From: Lepus europaeus
Lineage: Eukaryota > Chordata > Mammalia > Lagomorpha > Leporidae
Direction: 5' to 3'
Length of the DNA stretch: 64,000 bases
Assembly (NCBI RefSeq): GCF_033115175.1
Contig: NC_084828.1
Location: 30,936,388-31,000,387, forward strand
A program made the position numbers and the translations under genes. Positions 34,720-46,976 of the stretch are shown here, piece after piece (position 1 is the stretch's first letter; the number at the start of each line of letters is the position of its first letter). A model generated the notes under the pieces. It made no database searches. It saw only the letters and a program-made list of their open reading frames with translations, and was not told the origin of the DNA.

Positions 34720-35109
34720 AAAATGCATTTCATTGTAACAATAATTAAATCTTAATTTGAGACTATGAGAAGTATATAGGATAAACTTTGTAAAACTAAA
34801 GCTTTACTGGAAAAATAATATATTTGAACAAGTGGAAAGATGCAATTTGTTCCTGGATTGGAAAGACAGTCGCTATAACATTGGGTCTTTACAAAATAAT
34901 GTTACTGTTTGACAAATTTCAGTCAATATCTCTTTCTTGGGCCATGGCAGAGAGATGATAAATTTTTTTTTAATTATTAACAAAGAGTAGCTTAGAATAA
35001 GTTGAAAAAGAAACATAATTGGGAAACCAGATTTAACCAATATATTAAAATATATGCTAAACAATCAATAAATGAAACAGTGTGGCACAAAATTCAATAC
35101 GTTACTAAG

Positions 35110-35441
35110 GGGTGGGCATTTGGCCTGGCAGTGAAGTCATTTTTATCTTCAGTGGAGTACTTGGGTTCTACTCCAGCTTCCTGCTAGTGTGACTCTGGGA
35201 GGCATTAGGTGGAGGCTTAAGTGGTTGAGTCCTTTCTGCCCAGGTGGAAGAGCTGGACTGAGTGCCTGGCTTCTCGCTTTTGCTGGCTGGGTGCTGGCTA
35301 TCATGGGCATTGGAGGAGTGAACCAGCAAATGAGAACATTGCCTCTATCCTCCTCCTCCTCCTCCTCCACCTCCTCCGCCTCCTCTGCCTCCTCTTCATT
35401 CTCCTCCTCCTCCTCTTCTCTCATTCCCTCTCTCAAATAAC
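35110..35441 (+). mobile_element. C-SINE, old, with (TCC)n block
   Basis: ggtgggcatttggcctggca head, ttgggttctactccagcttc, gcattggaggagtgaaccag, a TCC trinucleotide array, then ctctcaaataacaac. Confidence 0.85.
35345..35420. repeat. (TCC)n microsatellite
   Basis: Imperfect TCC array derived from the CT-rich block of the SINE at 35110-35441. It produces the Ser-rich and Glu-rich open frames seen here on either strand. Confidence 0.95.
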
Positions 35442-35459
35442 AACACCAGCAATAATAAT

Positions 35460-35760
35460 GCACCAATCAGTTAAGACACCATCTCCTGTATTGAGTGTCT
35501 CAGTTTAATTCCAGGCCCTGTCTCCCAGTTCCAGATTTCTACCATGTACATCCTGGAAAACAGCACGTGATGCTCAAATAACTGGGTCCCTACAACCCAC
35601 ATCATACACATGGGTTGAATTCCTGGCTCCCAGCTTCAGTTTGGCCCAGACCTGGCTGCTACATGTTTTGGATTTTGGAGAGTGAACCAACAGATGGGAG
35701 TTCTATCTATATCTCTATGTCTATACTTATCACTTTCTATTTTATGCCTCTAAAATTTTA
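35460..35760 (+). mobile_element. C-SINE, old subfamily
   Basis: caccaatcagttaagacacc, attgagtgtctcagtttaat, ctgggtccctacaacccaca, ggagagtgaaccaacagatg, then tatgcctctaaaatttt. The head is degraded. Confidence 0.75.
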
Positions 35761-36479
35761 AAAAATTACATATATTGAAAAGTAGAGAAAATTAAAAATT
35801 GACCCATACATCAAAATGAAAGTATTTTTAATTAAAATACACTTAGGTAATAAATTTGCACATTTTGGGAAAATCTATTAAGTGCATCACAAAAAGTATG
35901 TCCCATTCCTAAATGCATCCTAAATGTACAATATATCATTAAACAAAACCCTTCCAATATCCAGAATGCCTCAAACAAAATACAGCTGGACATTTAGCTT
36001 ATTATGGAGCAGTGCACAGTGGCCATCAAGAGCTTTTGAGCTACATAAGGAAAAAGGGATTTCCCCTCTGGAAAATAAATCAGATTAGAAAATTCAGAAT
36101 TTCTGAATTTCAGCCTTAAATAAAAATCTAAAAACAGCTTTAAAAAATCCAGAGCAAATTGCATAGGGAAAGATTAAAATTTAATTATAGCATTTTGTGT
36201 GTGTGTGTTTTTACAAATTAAGCCCAGGAATCAAAAAGGCAAAATCATGAGCAAACAATTCATAAAATAAATAATATTTTGGTAAGTAAGCATTAAAATG
36301 TTTATCTTTAATCTCAAATGCAAACTGTCAACCCAATGAAATAATTGCTTACCACAGTAGAAAAATTAAATTATATGGTACATTTTTGTCAAAAAAAAAA
36401 AAACCCTCAAAATTAGAACACTCCAGAGAAAATACAGGTGTCCTCTTGTAATACTGATACAGAAAACATTTCATATTTT
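35761..36479. other. Unique AT-rich sequence
   Basis: No repeat, coding frame or RNA gene recognised. Confidence 0.5.
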
Positions 36480-36814
36480 GTAAAGCTTTATTTATTTAAT
36501 TGAAAGTCAAAGGTACAGACAGAAAGACACACACACAGACACACACACACACAGATCTTCCATCTGCTGCTTCACTCCCCAGATACCACAATGGCCAGCG
36601 CTGGCCCAGGCCAAAGCTAGGAACAAGAAGCTTCATTGGAGACTCTCATGTGAGTGGTAGGGGCTCAAGCACTTGGGCCGTCTTCCACTGCTTTTCCTAG
36701 GCCATTAGCAGGGAGCTGGATTGGAAGTAGACTAGTTGTAGCTTGAACCAGCACCCGTCCAGGATGCCAGCATTGCAAGCGGGGGCTTTACCTGCTAAGC
36801 CACAATGCCAGCCC
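36480..36814 (-). mobile_element. C-SINE, intermediate age
   Basis: Inverted tail ttatttatttaattgaaagt, an (AC)n block, gtcttccactgcttttccta, ggccattagcagggagctgg, and head ending taagccacaatgccagcccc. Confidence 0.93.
36526..36553. repeat. (AC)n microsatellite in SINE
   Basis: Two AC runs separated by agac, inside the inverted AG-rich block of the SINE at 36480-36814. Confidence 0.9.
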
Positions 36815-39550
36815 CTACGTTAAAAAAAATGCAGAAAAAGGAATCTCAGTTAAATGAAAAATGCTAAAGTCATAGTGAATCTGACAAAACATGAGGTAAT
36901 TTGGCAGTTATTAGAACAGGATAAAGGATTTCCAATATTAATTTGAAACAGTGCAACAAACACTATTTATTTAGCATTGTTAGGCATTGTTCTATTTTTA
37001 TACAAAATTAAATAAATACACTCTCTATTTCTCAAGTAGAAATTTTAAAGTCTTCAACAAAGGCACTAATTTTTTTTTAAAGTTAAAAGTAATACATAAT
37101 ATTGAAGAATAACAAGACTGATACACATACTTAGTGTATGGTATGCAATATTAAATTTTTTTTAAAAATGGCATTTAATATAATGAGCCATAAATATTTC
37201 AGAATTTTTTATTTAGTAACTTTTATTCCTGAAAATTTAGTTCAGTGAAACAATTCAAAAAAAGAAAAAATGTATAATGAATTAATTTGTTTATGCAAGG
37301 TTATGATAACTATGAAACTGAAAAGTGTTCCTTGGGAAAACTGACTACATTGATTACATCCTTGATAATTATAAAAATCATACCAACCAAGTGGATAATT
37401 TTAAGATTGACATAGAGAAAGTTTTAATTTTAATATTCTGAGAGGTACATTTTAAAAAGTGTGCATTTGAAAAACACTGGAAGGAAATAGAGCAGTAGAG
37501 ACACAGATGCTAGGATCCAGGGTGGTTTTCATTTATATCAACATTTTATGACTTGCCAAAAATGTAAATTTCTCCTGGGCCAAAATTCTTTGGAGCTGCT
37601 TTATACTGCTGGATTCTTTAATAATTAAGACAATGGAAACCAAGGAGTTTTAGATTTTTACTAACAGAAATTTTAGAACCCCAGATTTCCACTATTCCAT
37701 TTTCACAGGTGTCTTCTAATTTACAGCCTGGCTAGTTTGCCGGTCAAGTTCTGGAGAACTGAGCAGCTGAGAAGACAGTTAAACTCCAAGACTTTGCCAG
37801 CCTCACTCTTACTCCCTTGAAACTTGACTCCTGTCTCTCAGTCCTTTCAAACATGCACTTGGATAAGAAGGCTGAGTTGTAAACAACATCAAGGAACCAT
37901 TGATAACATAGTTTTGTCCAATTATGTAGCAAACATAACAGGGGGAAACAAAACACCATAATTAGATGCTTTATATACAGGAGATAAAGGATAAACATTT
38001 ATATATACTATATAATAAGGTACTAATTCAGAAATTTATTTCAAGTGATCCTGGTACCAGACAATAGGATTGGCTCCACAGTACCCATCAGCAGCTCTCA
38101 GAATACCTTCTGATTCATTCCAAGAACAGAAATAGTCCTTTCTTTAACCTCTCTGCCCATTCACCCTGGAAACCACGGAATAAGCAGGTGAAATTTCATG
38201 TAACTCTGTAGTGCCGTCTCACTCTGTGTCTGGGAACTTGCTCGTATAAAATAGGACATTAGCAGAAAGCGAAGAGAAGGCTTTAAAAAAGTGTGTAACT
38301 GGCTACGTACTTGCTCCTCGGCCTTCTCCGTGAGGACATAGTCGGCTCCTTTTCTACAAGATGAGGCTCATGAAGCTGCACTGAGCTACTCCCGTTATGC
38401 AAGCCAGTATCATCCCCAACAGATGTGAGAAAGGCAAGCCAGCGGGAGTAAAGATACCTAGCTGGCACGTGAGCTAACAGGAGCTACGAGAACAAACTCA
38501 TCAGAGATCAGTTGAGCTTAGACGAACTCATCTAAATCTCACAAAATCATAAGGTAATTAAACGTCAGTGTTGTATGCCACTGAGCTTTTGTGGCCAAAG
38601 AGAGCAGATGCAAGTTTTATATGCTAGTTTATTTTCAGTGATTAATTTTTCTTCTTATTGCAGTTGTAAATTTTAGCAACCAGTAAAAATGCATTTCAAG
38701 TTGAAAAACTAGTTTCACTATCTTGGTATGACCAAAAAATCTCATAATTCAGCGTGGTGGGAGTGTTTTCTCTTACCTACAGCCAAAGACCACATAGATG
38801 ATGCAATCTGTGTATTCATTCTGCATGCAATGAGAAAGGATTAGTGATGGCAACACTTCAAAGTCTCACAAGTGTAATGGCCAATGCTTTGTCTATATTT
38901 TCTGCACATCTGCTTGACCCAGAAGCAAATTTTCCAATTTGAATATAATTATCTCATCTTCTTGCTTTCTATTCTGAGCCAAAAATGATCACATGACATT
39001 TAACAACCGAAAATAGTCACAATCACGGATCAACATCCAGTGCAGTCATACGAGGTCAGTAGAAACTTCAATATAAAACTAATGTAATTTTTATAAATTT
39101 GCTCATTCTACAACTAAAATTATTCAGATGTGGGCTATAACTGAACAGATATTTTAAAAAACACTTTGCAAGTTGAAAACCCAAATCTATCCTGCCATTT
39201 CTGTATTTTTAAAAACAAAGTAAGCCTGGAAAATATATTAACTTTAGGAAAATAATTTGGGAAATATTCACAAAGAAATGTGACTTGTTTCAATGAAATT
39301 ATCTCAACTGAGTATTTCATTGAAATAAGAGTAATATGGCATTTAAACATACTACATTTACAGTTAAAACAACAATTATCTTTTACCAAATGAGTCAAGT
39401 TTTAGAAATATGATAATGGTGGCTGAGAAAGCAGAAAAATCAATGGCAGGGCAATTTTTTACAGTGTTTTTTTAACTTCCTTATTGCCAACTTTATTTCA
39501 AAATAGCAAATGGGAAAAATATATAAATAGAAACAAAATAGAAAGTGTTT
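36815..39550. other. Gene-free unique stretch
   Basis: AT-rich up to about 37.6 kb. From about 38190 to 38525 the sequence keeps roughly a dozen CpGs and contains a TATA-like element at 38245-38253 (discussed as a finding). No repeat family or exon was assigned. Confidence 0.45.
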
Positions 39551-39888
39551 TTCTTTTTTTTTTATTTTTTGACAGGCAGAGTGGACAGTGAGAGAGAGAC
39601 AGAGACAGAGAGAAAGGTCTTCCTTTTACCATTGGTTCACCCTCCAATGGCCGCCGCGGCCGGCGCGCTGTGGCTGGCGCACCACGCTGATCTGAAGGCA
39701 GGAGCCAGATACTTATCCTGGTCTCCCATGGGGTGCAGGGCCCAAGCACCTGGGCCATCCTCCACTGCACTCCCTGGCCACAGCAGAGAGCTGGCCTGGA
39801 AGAGGGGCAGCCGGGACAGAATCCGGCGCCCCGACCGGGACTAGAACCCGGTGTGCCGGCGCCGCAAGGCAGAGGATTAGTGAGCCGG
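39551..39888 (-). mobile_element. C-SINE, young, head truncated
   Basis: gacaggcagagtggacagtg, ggccgccgcggccggcgcgc, ccgaccgggactagaacccg, ggcagaggattagtgagccg. The extreme head after gtgagccg is shortened (the usual ggcgccggc ending is absent). No clean TSD was seen. Confidence 0.95.
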
Positions 39889-40224
39889 GGCTATCAATTT
39901 TCTATCGTCTAGTTCTAAAAATTGTGAAACAGCAAACTTCTGGCTTAGAATTTGTGTTTTTAAAATTGACACCGAGATTATTAAGTAAACCAGCGAAATA
40001 TGATTTCATGCTGTCTATTACTAAATTGCAGATAACCAGTTTCTTTGTGAAACCACAAGAATGTCAATTTTTTTGAAAAACAACTTACCAATGTGAATGA
40101 CAAGGCTTAAAAATGTTCATTTTTGACCCATCATACTGTATCAGATGAAATACCACCCCCTAAGTTTACTAAATAAAATCAAACCATCGATTAATCTTCC
40201 TTTAACTGGGTAGTTCCGGTCATG
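39889..40224. other. Unique AT-rich sequence
   Basis: Nothing recognised. Confidence 0.5.
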
Positions 40225-40575
40225 GCAAGCTCACTTATGTATCGGCATCAGCTGTCATTCAGGGAGGCAGTCCTGGCTCGGCAGTTGGCTGACAGTTGAG
40301 TGAAGTAACAGGGGCAAATGGGTTATGTGACTCTGATCCATCAACAGCTGGTTTAGTGGCACCAGAAAGGTTTCCAAAAATCAGAGCAGAGCTGCAAGTC
40401 TTGAACTCTAGACTTGAAATTGGCCCAATTGTCATTTCTGCTGCACTTTACTGGTCAAAGCATGTCACAAGTTCATATTTAAATAGTCAAGAAAGACTCT
40501 TCACCTCTCAGTAGGAGAAATTGCAAAATGATATTGCTGTGGAACATGGTTGTAAGGGCAATGGAGAATTTCAGG
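40225..40575 (-). mobile_element. Possible ancient LTR relic, antisense
   Basis: tcagggaggcagtcctggct, gcagagctgcaagtcttgaa, gtcatttctgctgcacttta, ctggtcaaagcatgtcacaa and tctcagtaggagaaattgca, in this order, resemble an inverted mammalian LTR (MaLR class suspected). Diverged; the family is not proven. Confidence 0.35.
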
Positions 40576-43500
40576 CAACTTTGCTAGCTCCCGCATAGAT
40601 TCTAACAGTATCTTCTTTGGAATTTTCTGAAACATGGGCAGGGGCGATTCAATCACAAATGAGGCTATCGCAGTAAACTGAGGGTTCATAGCTTTTGCAA
40701 CTCTCATGGAAAGTGATCACATAGGCTTTGAAAAGTTTGCTTTGTGGAATAACATGGAGGTGATATAAAAACTATGACACATAAGTACTTGTGCTACAAT
40801 GTAAAGTTAAAAAGCAAGACAGAAATGCATGAAAGCAGTAAGAAAATGGTTAAATCAGTTGGACAGGAAATATGACTAGGTTGAAATAGGCATATCAAAA
40901 TGTGCTTGGGTCACGACACTATATATTTTTTAATCTGCTTATTTTTCTTAATTCCACATTTCTCCATATTGTACATACACAGCCTCTACAATTTTGGAAA
41001 AAAAGTATTAAATGGTAACATCCACAACTAGTGTTTTAAAGGAAATTTTGCAGATAATACCTCAAACTTAACATCACACTTCAGAGTGGGAGAGAGATGT
41101 TTTCCATGTCTTTGCCAAGGAGAAAAGTGACTCATACCACCTAGAACACCAAACCCATCATGAGGCATAGTCATTGTACACCATGAGCAGAAAGAAAATT
41201 TCAATGAAGAGCCAAAGTACTCACTGAACACATAAACAAAACCTGATGTTAGCAGATAAAGACTTTGTGCTACAAGCTCTACTTTGAAAGAATGCATGAG
41301 CAAAGACTAAGAAATTTCTGCCATCGGTAACCAAGATCTTGAAATCAAAAGCACTCACTGAGCCCAGGCCAATTCACACAAATTAGTAACGGAGAAAATA
41401 GTAGAGAGACAGAAAAATAAGCCTTTTAGCCACAACAGTTCAGAATTATAAAGCTATAGAGTAAAAATAATAGAAAATGGTTTTTCTATGCTGCATAGCA
41501 TATTCAATACAACTCTGTTTAGTTGCATATAAGGCTTGTTTGCGATTGTGGTCAAAATTCAGTTAGAAATGTGGGGTTGTAGAGGGTGAGAACAGTAGAA
41601 CAGTAGCTTTGCTGTTCTGAGCCTATTAGAATGCGTAGTTGGATCCTCAGCAAGTCCCTTTTTGCTTTCGTTGTTTTCATATTCAGTCATGTGCAAAATG
41701 ATGGAGAAAATGGCCTTTCAAACTCATTGCTACTATCAAGTCTCCAGTTTGATGATTTGGTGTAGATGGGTAGACTCACAAAATATTAGGTCCTATGGAG
41801 ACAGCTCATTTATTATTTTGCTTGCTTTAAATTAGTATCTAGAAGAAGTGGCAAGCTCCCCTTCTTCAGGAACATATGTTTCATTCTGAGAAATGTCTTC
41901 AAGTGTTTGTACACAATTCTATAAACAGTTAACCTCGAACAGTAGGCTCTAAGTTTGGATAAAATTAATCATCATATTATATAACCTTTGTAGTCAACCC
42001 TTTCCCACCGGTTTCCCCATTAATCCTGACACCACAAATTGACAGTTCATATTTCTCAAATGGCCAAGTAATTTTCCATATATGGCACTGGTCTTGATAT
42101 TCTGAAATTCCTGATAACTACAGCTATTGTTCAAAGTAATTCATGTTAATCAAAGGTCTTTCCAACAGTGTGTCATCAGTAGTTAAGAATATTATAATCA
42201 CAGTGAAACTTCTGATTATTTCTTGTGACAACAGAAATCAAACCTACACAGAACAAAACTATATTGTGTCTGTGAGTTACAGTAGAGTGCATATATTCTC
42301 TCCATATCTACCTATATTTTCTGTTTACATTTTTGGAATAGAATAGCCAAATTCTGAAATCACACAGAGTAAATTTGCTCCTGAGGCACAGTATTAGGAA
42401 GAGTTGTTTACATTGTATTTCCCTGAATGAATTTTTATTTACAGGAAAAATCACTTAAAGGATGCATGACAAAAAACAAACAAACAAACAAACAAAAAAA
42501 CCCTCTTCAGGATTCAGAGATACACAAAACAAACTAAAAGGCTTTCCAGGAACTCAATAGCTGAAAGAAAGCAGCATTAGAATATACCTCGGGATGGACA
42601 AAGGTGACATTTTAAATAGAAACCAACAAACAAAAAACAGAGAAAAACAAACATCACTTCCATTTCTTCTTTATGTTTTGACTACACCCAGTCTTAACAG
42701 AATTTATCTTTTTCAATAGATTAACTCTTACATATTTTACCCCCAGAGACAGAACATCCTTAGCTGTTTAGCTTTATTAAGGTTCTTGCATAGTTGCCTA
42801 GACAAATGATACTATTTCTAAAAAATTATTTGGTTTATTTCTGAAATAAACAAGACTGAACTATTGACCCTCTGTCACTACAAGTTTAGCGATTCTTTTA
42901 TATACTCTAAATATGTTCTTACAAGGAAGAACTTTTTGTTTCATACAAGATGTTGACTTTTAAAGAACAATAATTCATAGCTTAACAATTAAAAAAACAT
43001 ACTGAATAGCAAAAACTATAAAATTATTTGGTGGCTTTTACCAGTCATTCTGTTCATCTGTTTGTACAGTACATACACGATAGGAGAGAAAAATCATATT
43101 GTGATGATATGATTTAAATAGAACTCAGGCAGTTTAAAATAGTTTATATTGAATTTCTGAGCTTTCTCACCAATTACCTTGTTCAGAACTCTACACACTG
43201 AGGAACACAACAGCATTTCTCAGCCAATTCCATTTTCTAAATATTTTCTTACAGGTTGTTTTGTAATTCAGAATAGCAGGCTCCCAAATATTCTCTGAAA
43301 TCATTCAGCTCAAGCAACTCTGAAATGTTATACTCCATGGTACCTTCTTGATTATATTGCTTCTAAGTAATCTAAATATTGCCATTCTTAGCTAATATGA
43401 CTACAGTGAATTTTTGAGATATCAAAATATGATTCAAGTTACACATTTTGAACCTTTTGTCTGTGTCATAGATCACAGCACAAATACATAATCTTTGTCA

Positions 43501-43739
43501 TTTAATTGATTCAACTTCAAAAGTATTTATTATCCCTCCTACTGGTAGGCAAGTTATTATGAAAATCTTTAATGAAAATGACCTTCAAATTTGTGAGTAA
43601 AAAAAATCACTGCAATTCATATGTGATTAATATAAATTTTTAAAATAGGAATTTTAATTTTCAGCCTTCATCAGAATGCTGAAAGACTATTTTACTTAGT
43701 TTCTGTACATATCAGATCTTCTTGTTTTATGTATTTATA
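40576..43739. other. Repeat-poor, gene-free stretch
   Basis: About 3.2 kb of AT-rich single-copy-looking DNA, with one AAAC array. The 91-codon minus frame at 41028-41303 and others lack domains. No repeat consensus recognised. Confidence 0.5.
42471..42500 (+). repeat. (AAAC)n microsatellite
   Basis: aaaaaacaaacaaacaaaca with further units, ending in A7 and ccc. It resembles an orphan retroelement tail, but no element is recognisable upstream. Confidence 0.9.
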
Positions 43740-44390
43740 TCAGGAACAGTCACAGAAAGGAATATGTTGAAGAGAAGAAAAAGAACAAAGATGGGGAATC
43801 TGATCTCCTAAAATATTGAAGCCATATGAAATGGGTATAAGTTTGATCCTCTAGGCAATGGGAAGTCACTGAAACATTTTAAGCAGAGGACTAGGATGGG
43901 ATTTATATTTTAGTAAACTCACTCTGGAAGCAATGATTTTGAGATAACAGAAAAGAATGATCATCAAAAATGGGGATCAATCATGTGAGATATGGGAAAA
44001 TTCAGTAGCAGAGCAATGGCTGAGTAAAAATACTGGACTTGGTAAGATGATTGTTGATTCGCTGTGAGTGTTAGTAGAGACAAGCAGAGAAATATCCATG
44101 CTTTCTCATTGGGATGGCTATTTGGAAATCTATCAGTGAAAAAATATTAAAGCTAGGAAAGGCGTTAAGTGTGAGTAGTAGAAACAAAGAACTAAATTTA
44201 GAAAGAAAGAATTGCAAATGCTAATAAGTAGTCAACTGGAAATGCCCTGTAAATTGGAATTTGGTAAAGAATTGAGGATGGAAACAGATTTCCTGATTAT
44301 AGTTGATTAAGAATCTTATGGGAGAGAATGGTACTGATAAGGACACCTGGATAAATGAGAACATGTCCAATAACCATAGCCTAAATGACA
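43740..44390 (+). mobile_element. Probable ancient interspersed repeat, family not named
   Basis: gatcctctaggcaatgggaa, gtcactgaaacattttaagc, agaggactaggatgggattt, tcactctggaagcaatgatt, tgtgagtgttagtagagaca and ctaataagtagtcaactgga match, in order, a mammal-wide repeat I recall (gggagccactgaaggttttaagc type). No coding capacity. Confidence 0.4.
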
Positions 44391-44409
44391 CAAATACTTG
44401 GAAAGTTAA

Positions 44410-44510
44410 TCAAAAAAAGAGAGAGAGAGGATGAGGGGAGGGAGAGGTTAAGAGGGGAGGGAGTGAGAGAGATAGAGATCTTCTATCTGTTAGTTGACAT
44501 ACGAAAAGAC
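44410..44510 (-). mobile_element. Possible C-SINE tail remnant
   Basis: An AG-rich block followed by gatcttctatctgttagttg, the arrangement seen at the inverted 3' part of C-SINEs. The rest of the element is absent. Confidence 0.35.
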
Positions 44511-45559
44511 TTCATAGAGAAGACCACAGAAGCACAGGGAATAAAACAAAAACAAGCAAATGGGAGTACATCAAGCTAAGAAGCTTCTGCAAACCAAAAG
44601 AAATAGTCGACAAAGTAAAGAGGCACCAGCAGATTCTAAAGCCAAGCAAATAAGTAAAAACAAATCATTTGTCTCAATAAGCCAACGTAAGCTGTCAGCT
44701 TTTTAAAAATTTTTTAATTCTATGTGGCTTGTTAGTACTAGAAAGATTTCAAAAGCTGAGCAAAATAACCACAGAAAGAGGAGGATATATAACGAAAATA
44801 GTTAATATTGCTATCCAGTAAGAGCGTTCATTGGGAAGAAAATAAGAATATCTCACAAAACCCTCTACATTGTATTACATTCAATAAGCAAAAGTATTTT
44901 CCTCTTCCTCATGATTCCTTAGCCACCACCATTGTCCACAAATATCATGGCATAGGGAAGAGGTGAATTGGCTTAAATCATACGTGATTTATATACTGTA
45001 TCATCAGGAACAGAAAAATCTGAATAATAAATAGCACATGTATGCTTTAATCAAGCATGTGGATTCTGTTATGTGACAAGAAAATGTTGATGTTACAAAG
45101 TTAATATTATTATGTGCAGCCCATTATTTCACATAATGAAAGGGAAATACCGGTCTCCAGTATTATATCCCACACGTTTAACTCACACAAAACATTTTTG
45201 TTTGCTTCATACAGGAAGTTTCACCACCAACCAAGTAGGACTTATACAATTACGATCACAGTATTTGACAGGAAAACTTGAATTATGTAAAAGATAGCCA
45301 CCAATGTGGTAAAGTCCTTTCAAGCTGTAATTCACATTCACCATCTAGGGCTTCACTTTATTTTGGAATGTGGAGCTGCAAGATGTTCACAGGCAACAAT
45401 AAGCCAAGAAATTTCCCTTTAAGGACAAAGGGCAGGGAAATAGTTTTCCAGCTTTGCCAGGACCTTTGCTACTGAAGATGAATTTGTGATCATTTAAATC
45501 TGCTTCAAAGTTTAAAAAGAATATTCAACAAATATTTCTCTTGTAAATACTGTGCTTAT
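44511..45559. other. Unique sequence, no gene seen
   Basis: Short frames at 45112-45297 and 45278-45475 have no recognisable domain. Confidence 0.5.
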
Positions 45560-46289
45560 ATAAAGTAAATGTCATGTATTTCATATATACACTTTTAAAA
45601 GCATAATGATACTTCCCCACAAATCCTTTTTCCTTCCTTCACTCACCCTCCTTTTCTATTTTTCTTTCAAGCTTAACTTTCCATTAAATAAAGAATTCAA
45701 CAAGTAGTAACTAGAAAAACTACTGTTCTTCAAGAGTATAGACAAGGTCTATAAACAATAATTAAATCTCAAAATATCAATTTTGCTAATATATATTACA
45801 CTGGTTTGTATTCTATATAAGTTATCAAAAATGAGAACTTTTGAGGACTGGTTTATTTCACTAAGTATAATGGTTCCCAATTGCAACCATTTTGTTGCAA
45901 AAGACAGAATTTCATTCTTTTGTATGGCTGAGTAGTAGTCCATTGTGTATATATACCAGTGATCAGTTGATGGACATCTGTGTTGATTTCATATCTTACC
46001 TATTGTGGGTTAGCTTCTATAAACAGAGGAATATAGACAACTCTTTCATATGCTGACTTTATTTCATTTGGGTAAATTCCCAGGATTGGGGTGGCTGGGT
46101 TATATTGTGGATCTATTTGCAAATTTCTAATGAATTTCCATCTGTCTGCATAATGGCTGTACTAGTTTACATTCCCACCCACAGTGAATTAGAGTATCTT
46201 TTTTTGCCACAGCATTGTCTGCTTTTTTTTCTTTTTTTTGCTTTTTGGATGACAACCATTCTAACTGGAGTGAGGTGAAACCTCATTTT

Positions 46290-46291
<2 letters not shown>

Positions 46292-46322
<31 letters not shown>
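46292..46322. repeat. T31 homopolymer inside antisense L1
   Basis: A 31-base T run where other L1 copies carry a mixed sequence like gtggttttgatttgcatttc. It arose within the ORF2-derived part, not at the element's 3' end. Confidence 0.9.
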
Positions 46323-46325
<3 letters not shown>

Positions 46326-46616
46326 TTTTCCTGATGGCTAGTGATCCTGAGCATCTTTTCATGTGTCTATTGGCCATTTGAATTTCACTCTTTGAAAAAT
46401 GTTCAAATCCTTAGCCAATATCTTAAATGGATTGCTTATTTTGGTGTTGTTGATTTTCTTGAGCTTTTCATATATACCCTGGATATTAATTCTTTATCAT
46501 ATGCAAAGGTTGCAAATATTTTCTCTCATTCTGACATTTGCCTCTTTACTTTGTTGATTGTTTCCTTTGCTGTGCAGAAACTTCTTAGCTTGAAGTAAAA
46601 CCATTTTCCCATTTTT

Positions 46617-46976
46617 TTTTGTTGTTGTTGTTTTTTTTTTTTTTTTTTGACAGGCAGAGTGGACAGTGAGAGAGAGAGACAGAGAGAAAGGTCTTCCTTT
46701 TGCCGTTGGTTCACCCTCCAATGGCCGCCGCGGTAGGCGCGCTGCGGCCGGCGCACCACGCTGATCCAATGGCAGGAGCCAGGTGCTTCTCCTGGTCTCC
46801 CATGGGGTGCAGGGCCCAAGGACTTGGGCCATCCTCCACTGCACTCCCTGGCCACAGCAGAGAGCTGGCCTGGAAGAGGGGCAACTGGGACAGGATCGGT
46901 GCCGCGACCGGGACTAGAACCCGGTGTGCCGGCGCCGCAAGGCGGAGGATTAGCCTATTGAGCCGCGGCGCCGGCC
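46617..46976 (-). mobile_element. C-SINE, young, perfect 16-base TSD, inside L1 ORF2
   Basis: Long T run and gacaggcagagtggacagtg at the left; gccgcaaggcggaggattag and gagccgcggcgccggcc at the right. Perfect TSD ccattttcccattttt at 46601-46616 and 46977-46992. Full-length with an intact CpG-rich head, so among the youngest copies here. Open frames of 89-145 codons over it are SINE translations. Confidence 0.97.

Noticed and set aside
42471-42500. (AAAC)n tract as the tail of a retroelement
   Set aside because: No SINE, L1 or transcript-like sequence is recognisable upstream and no flanking duplication was found, so only the simple repeat is annotated.
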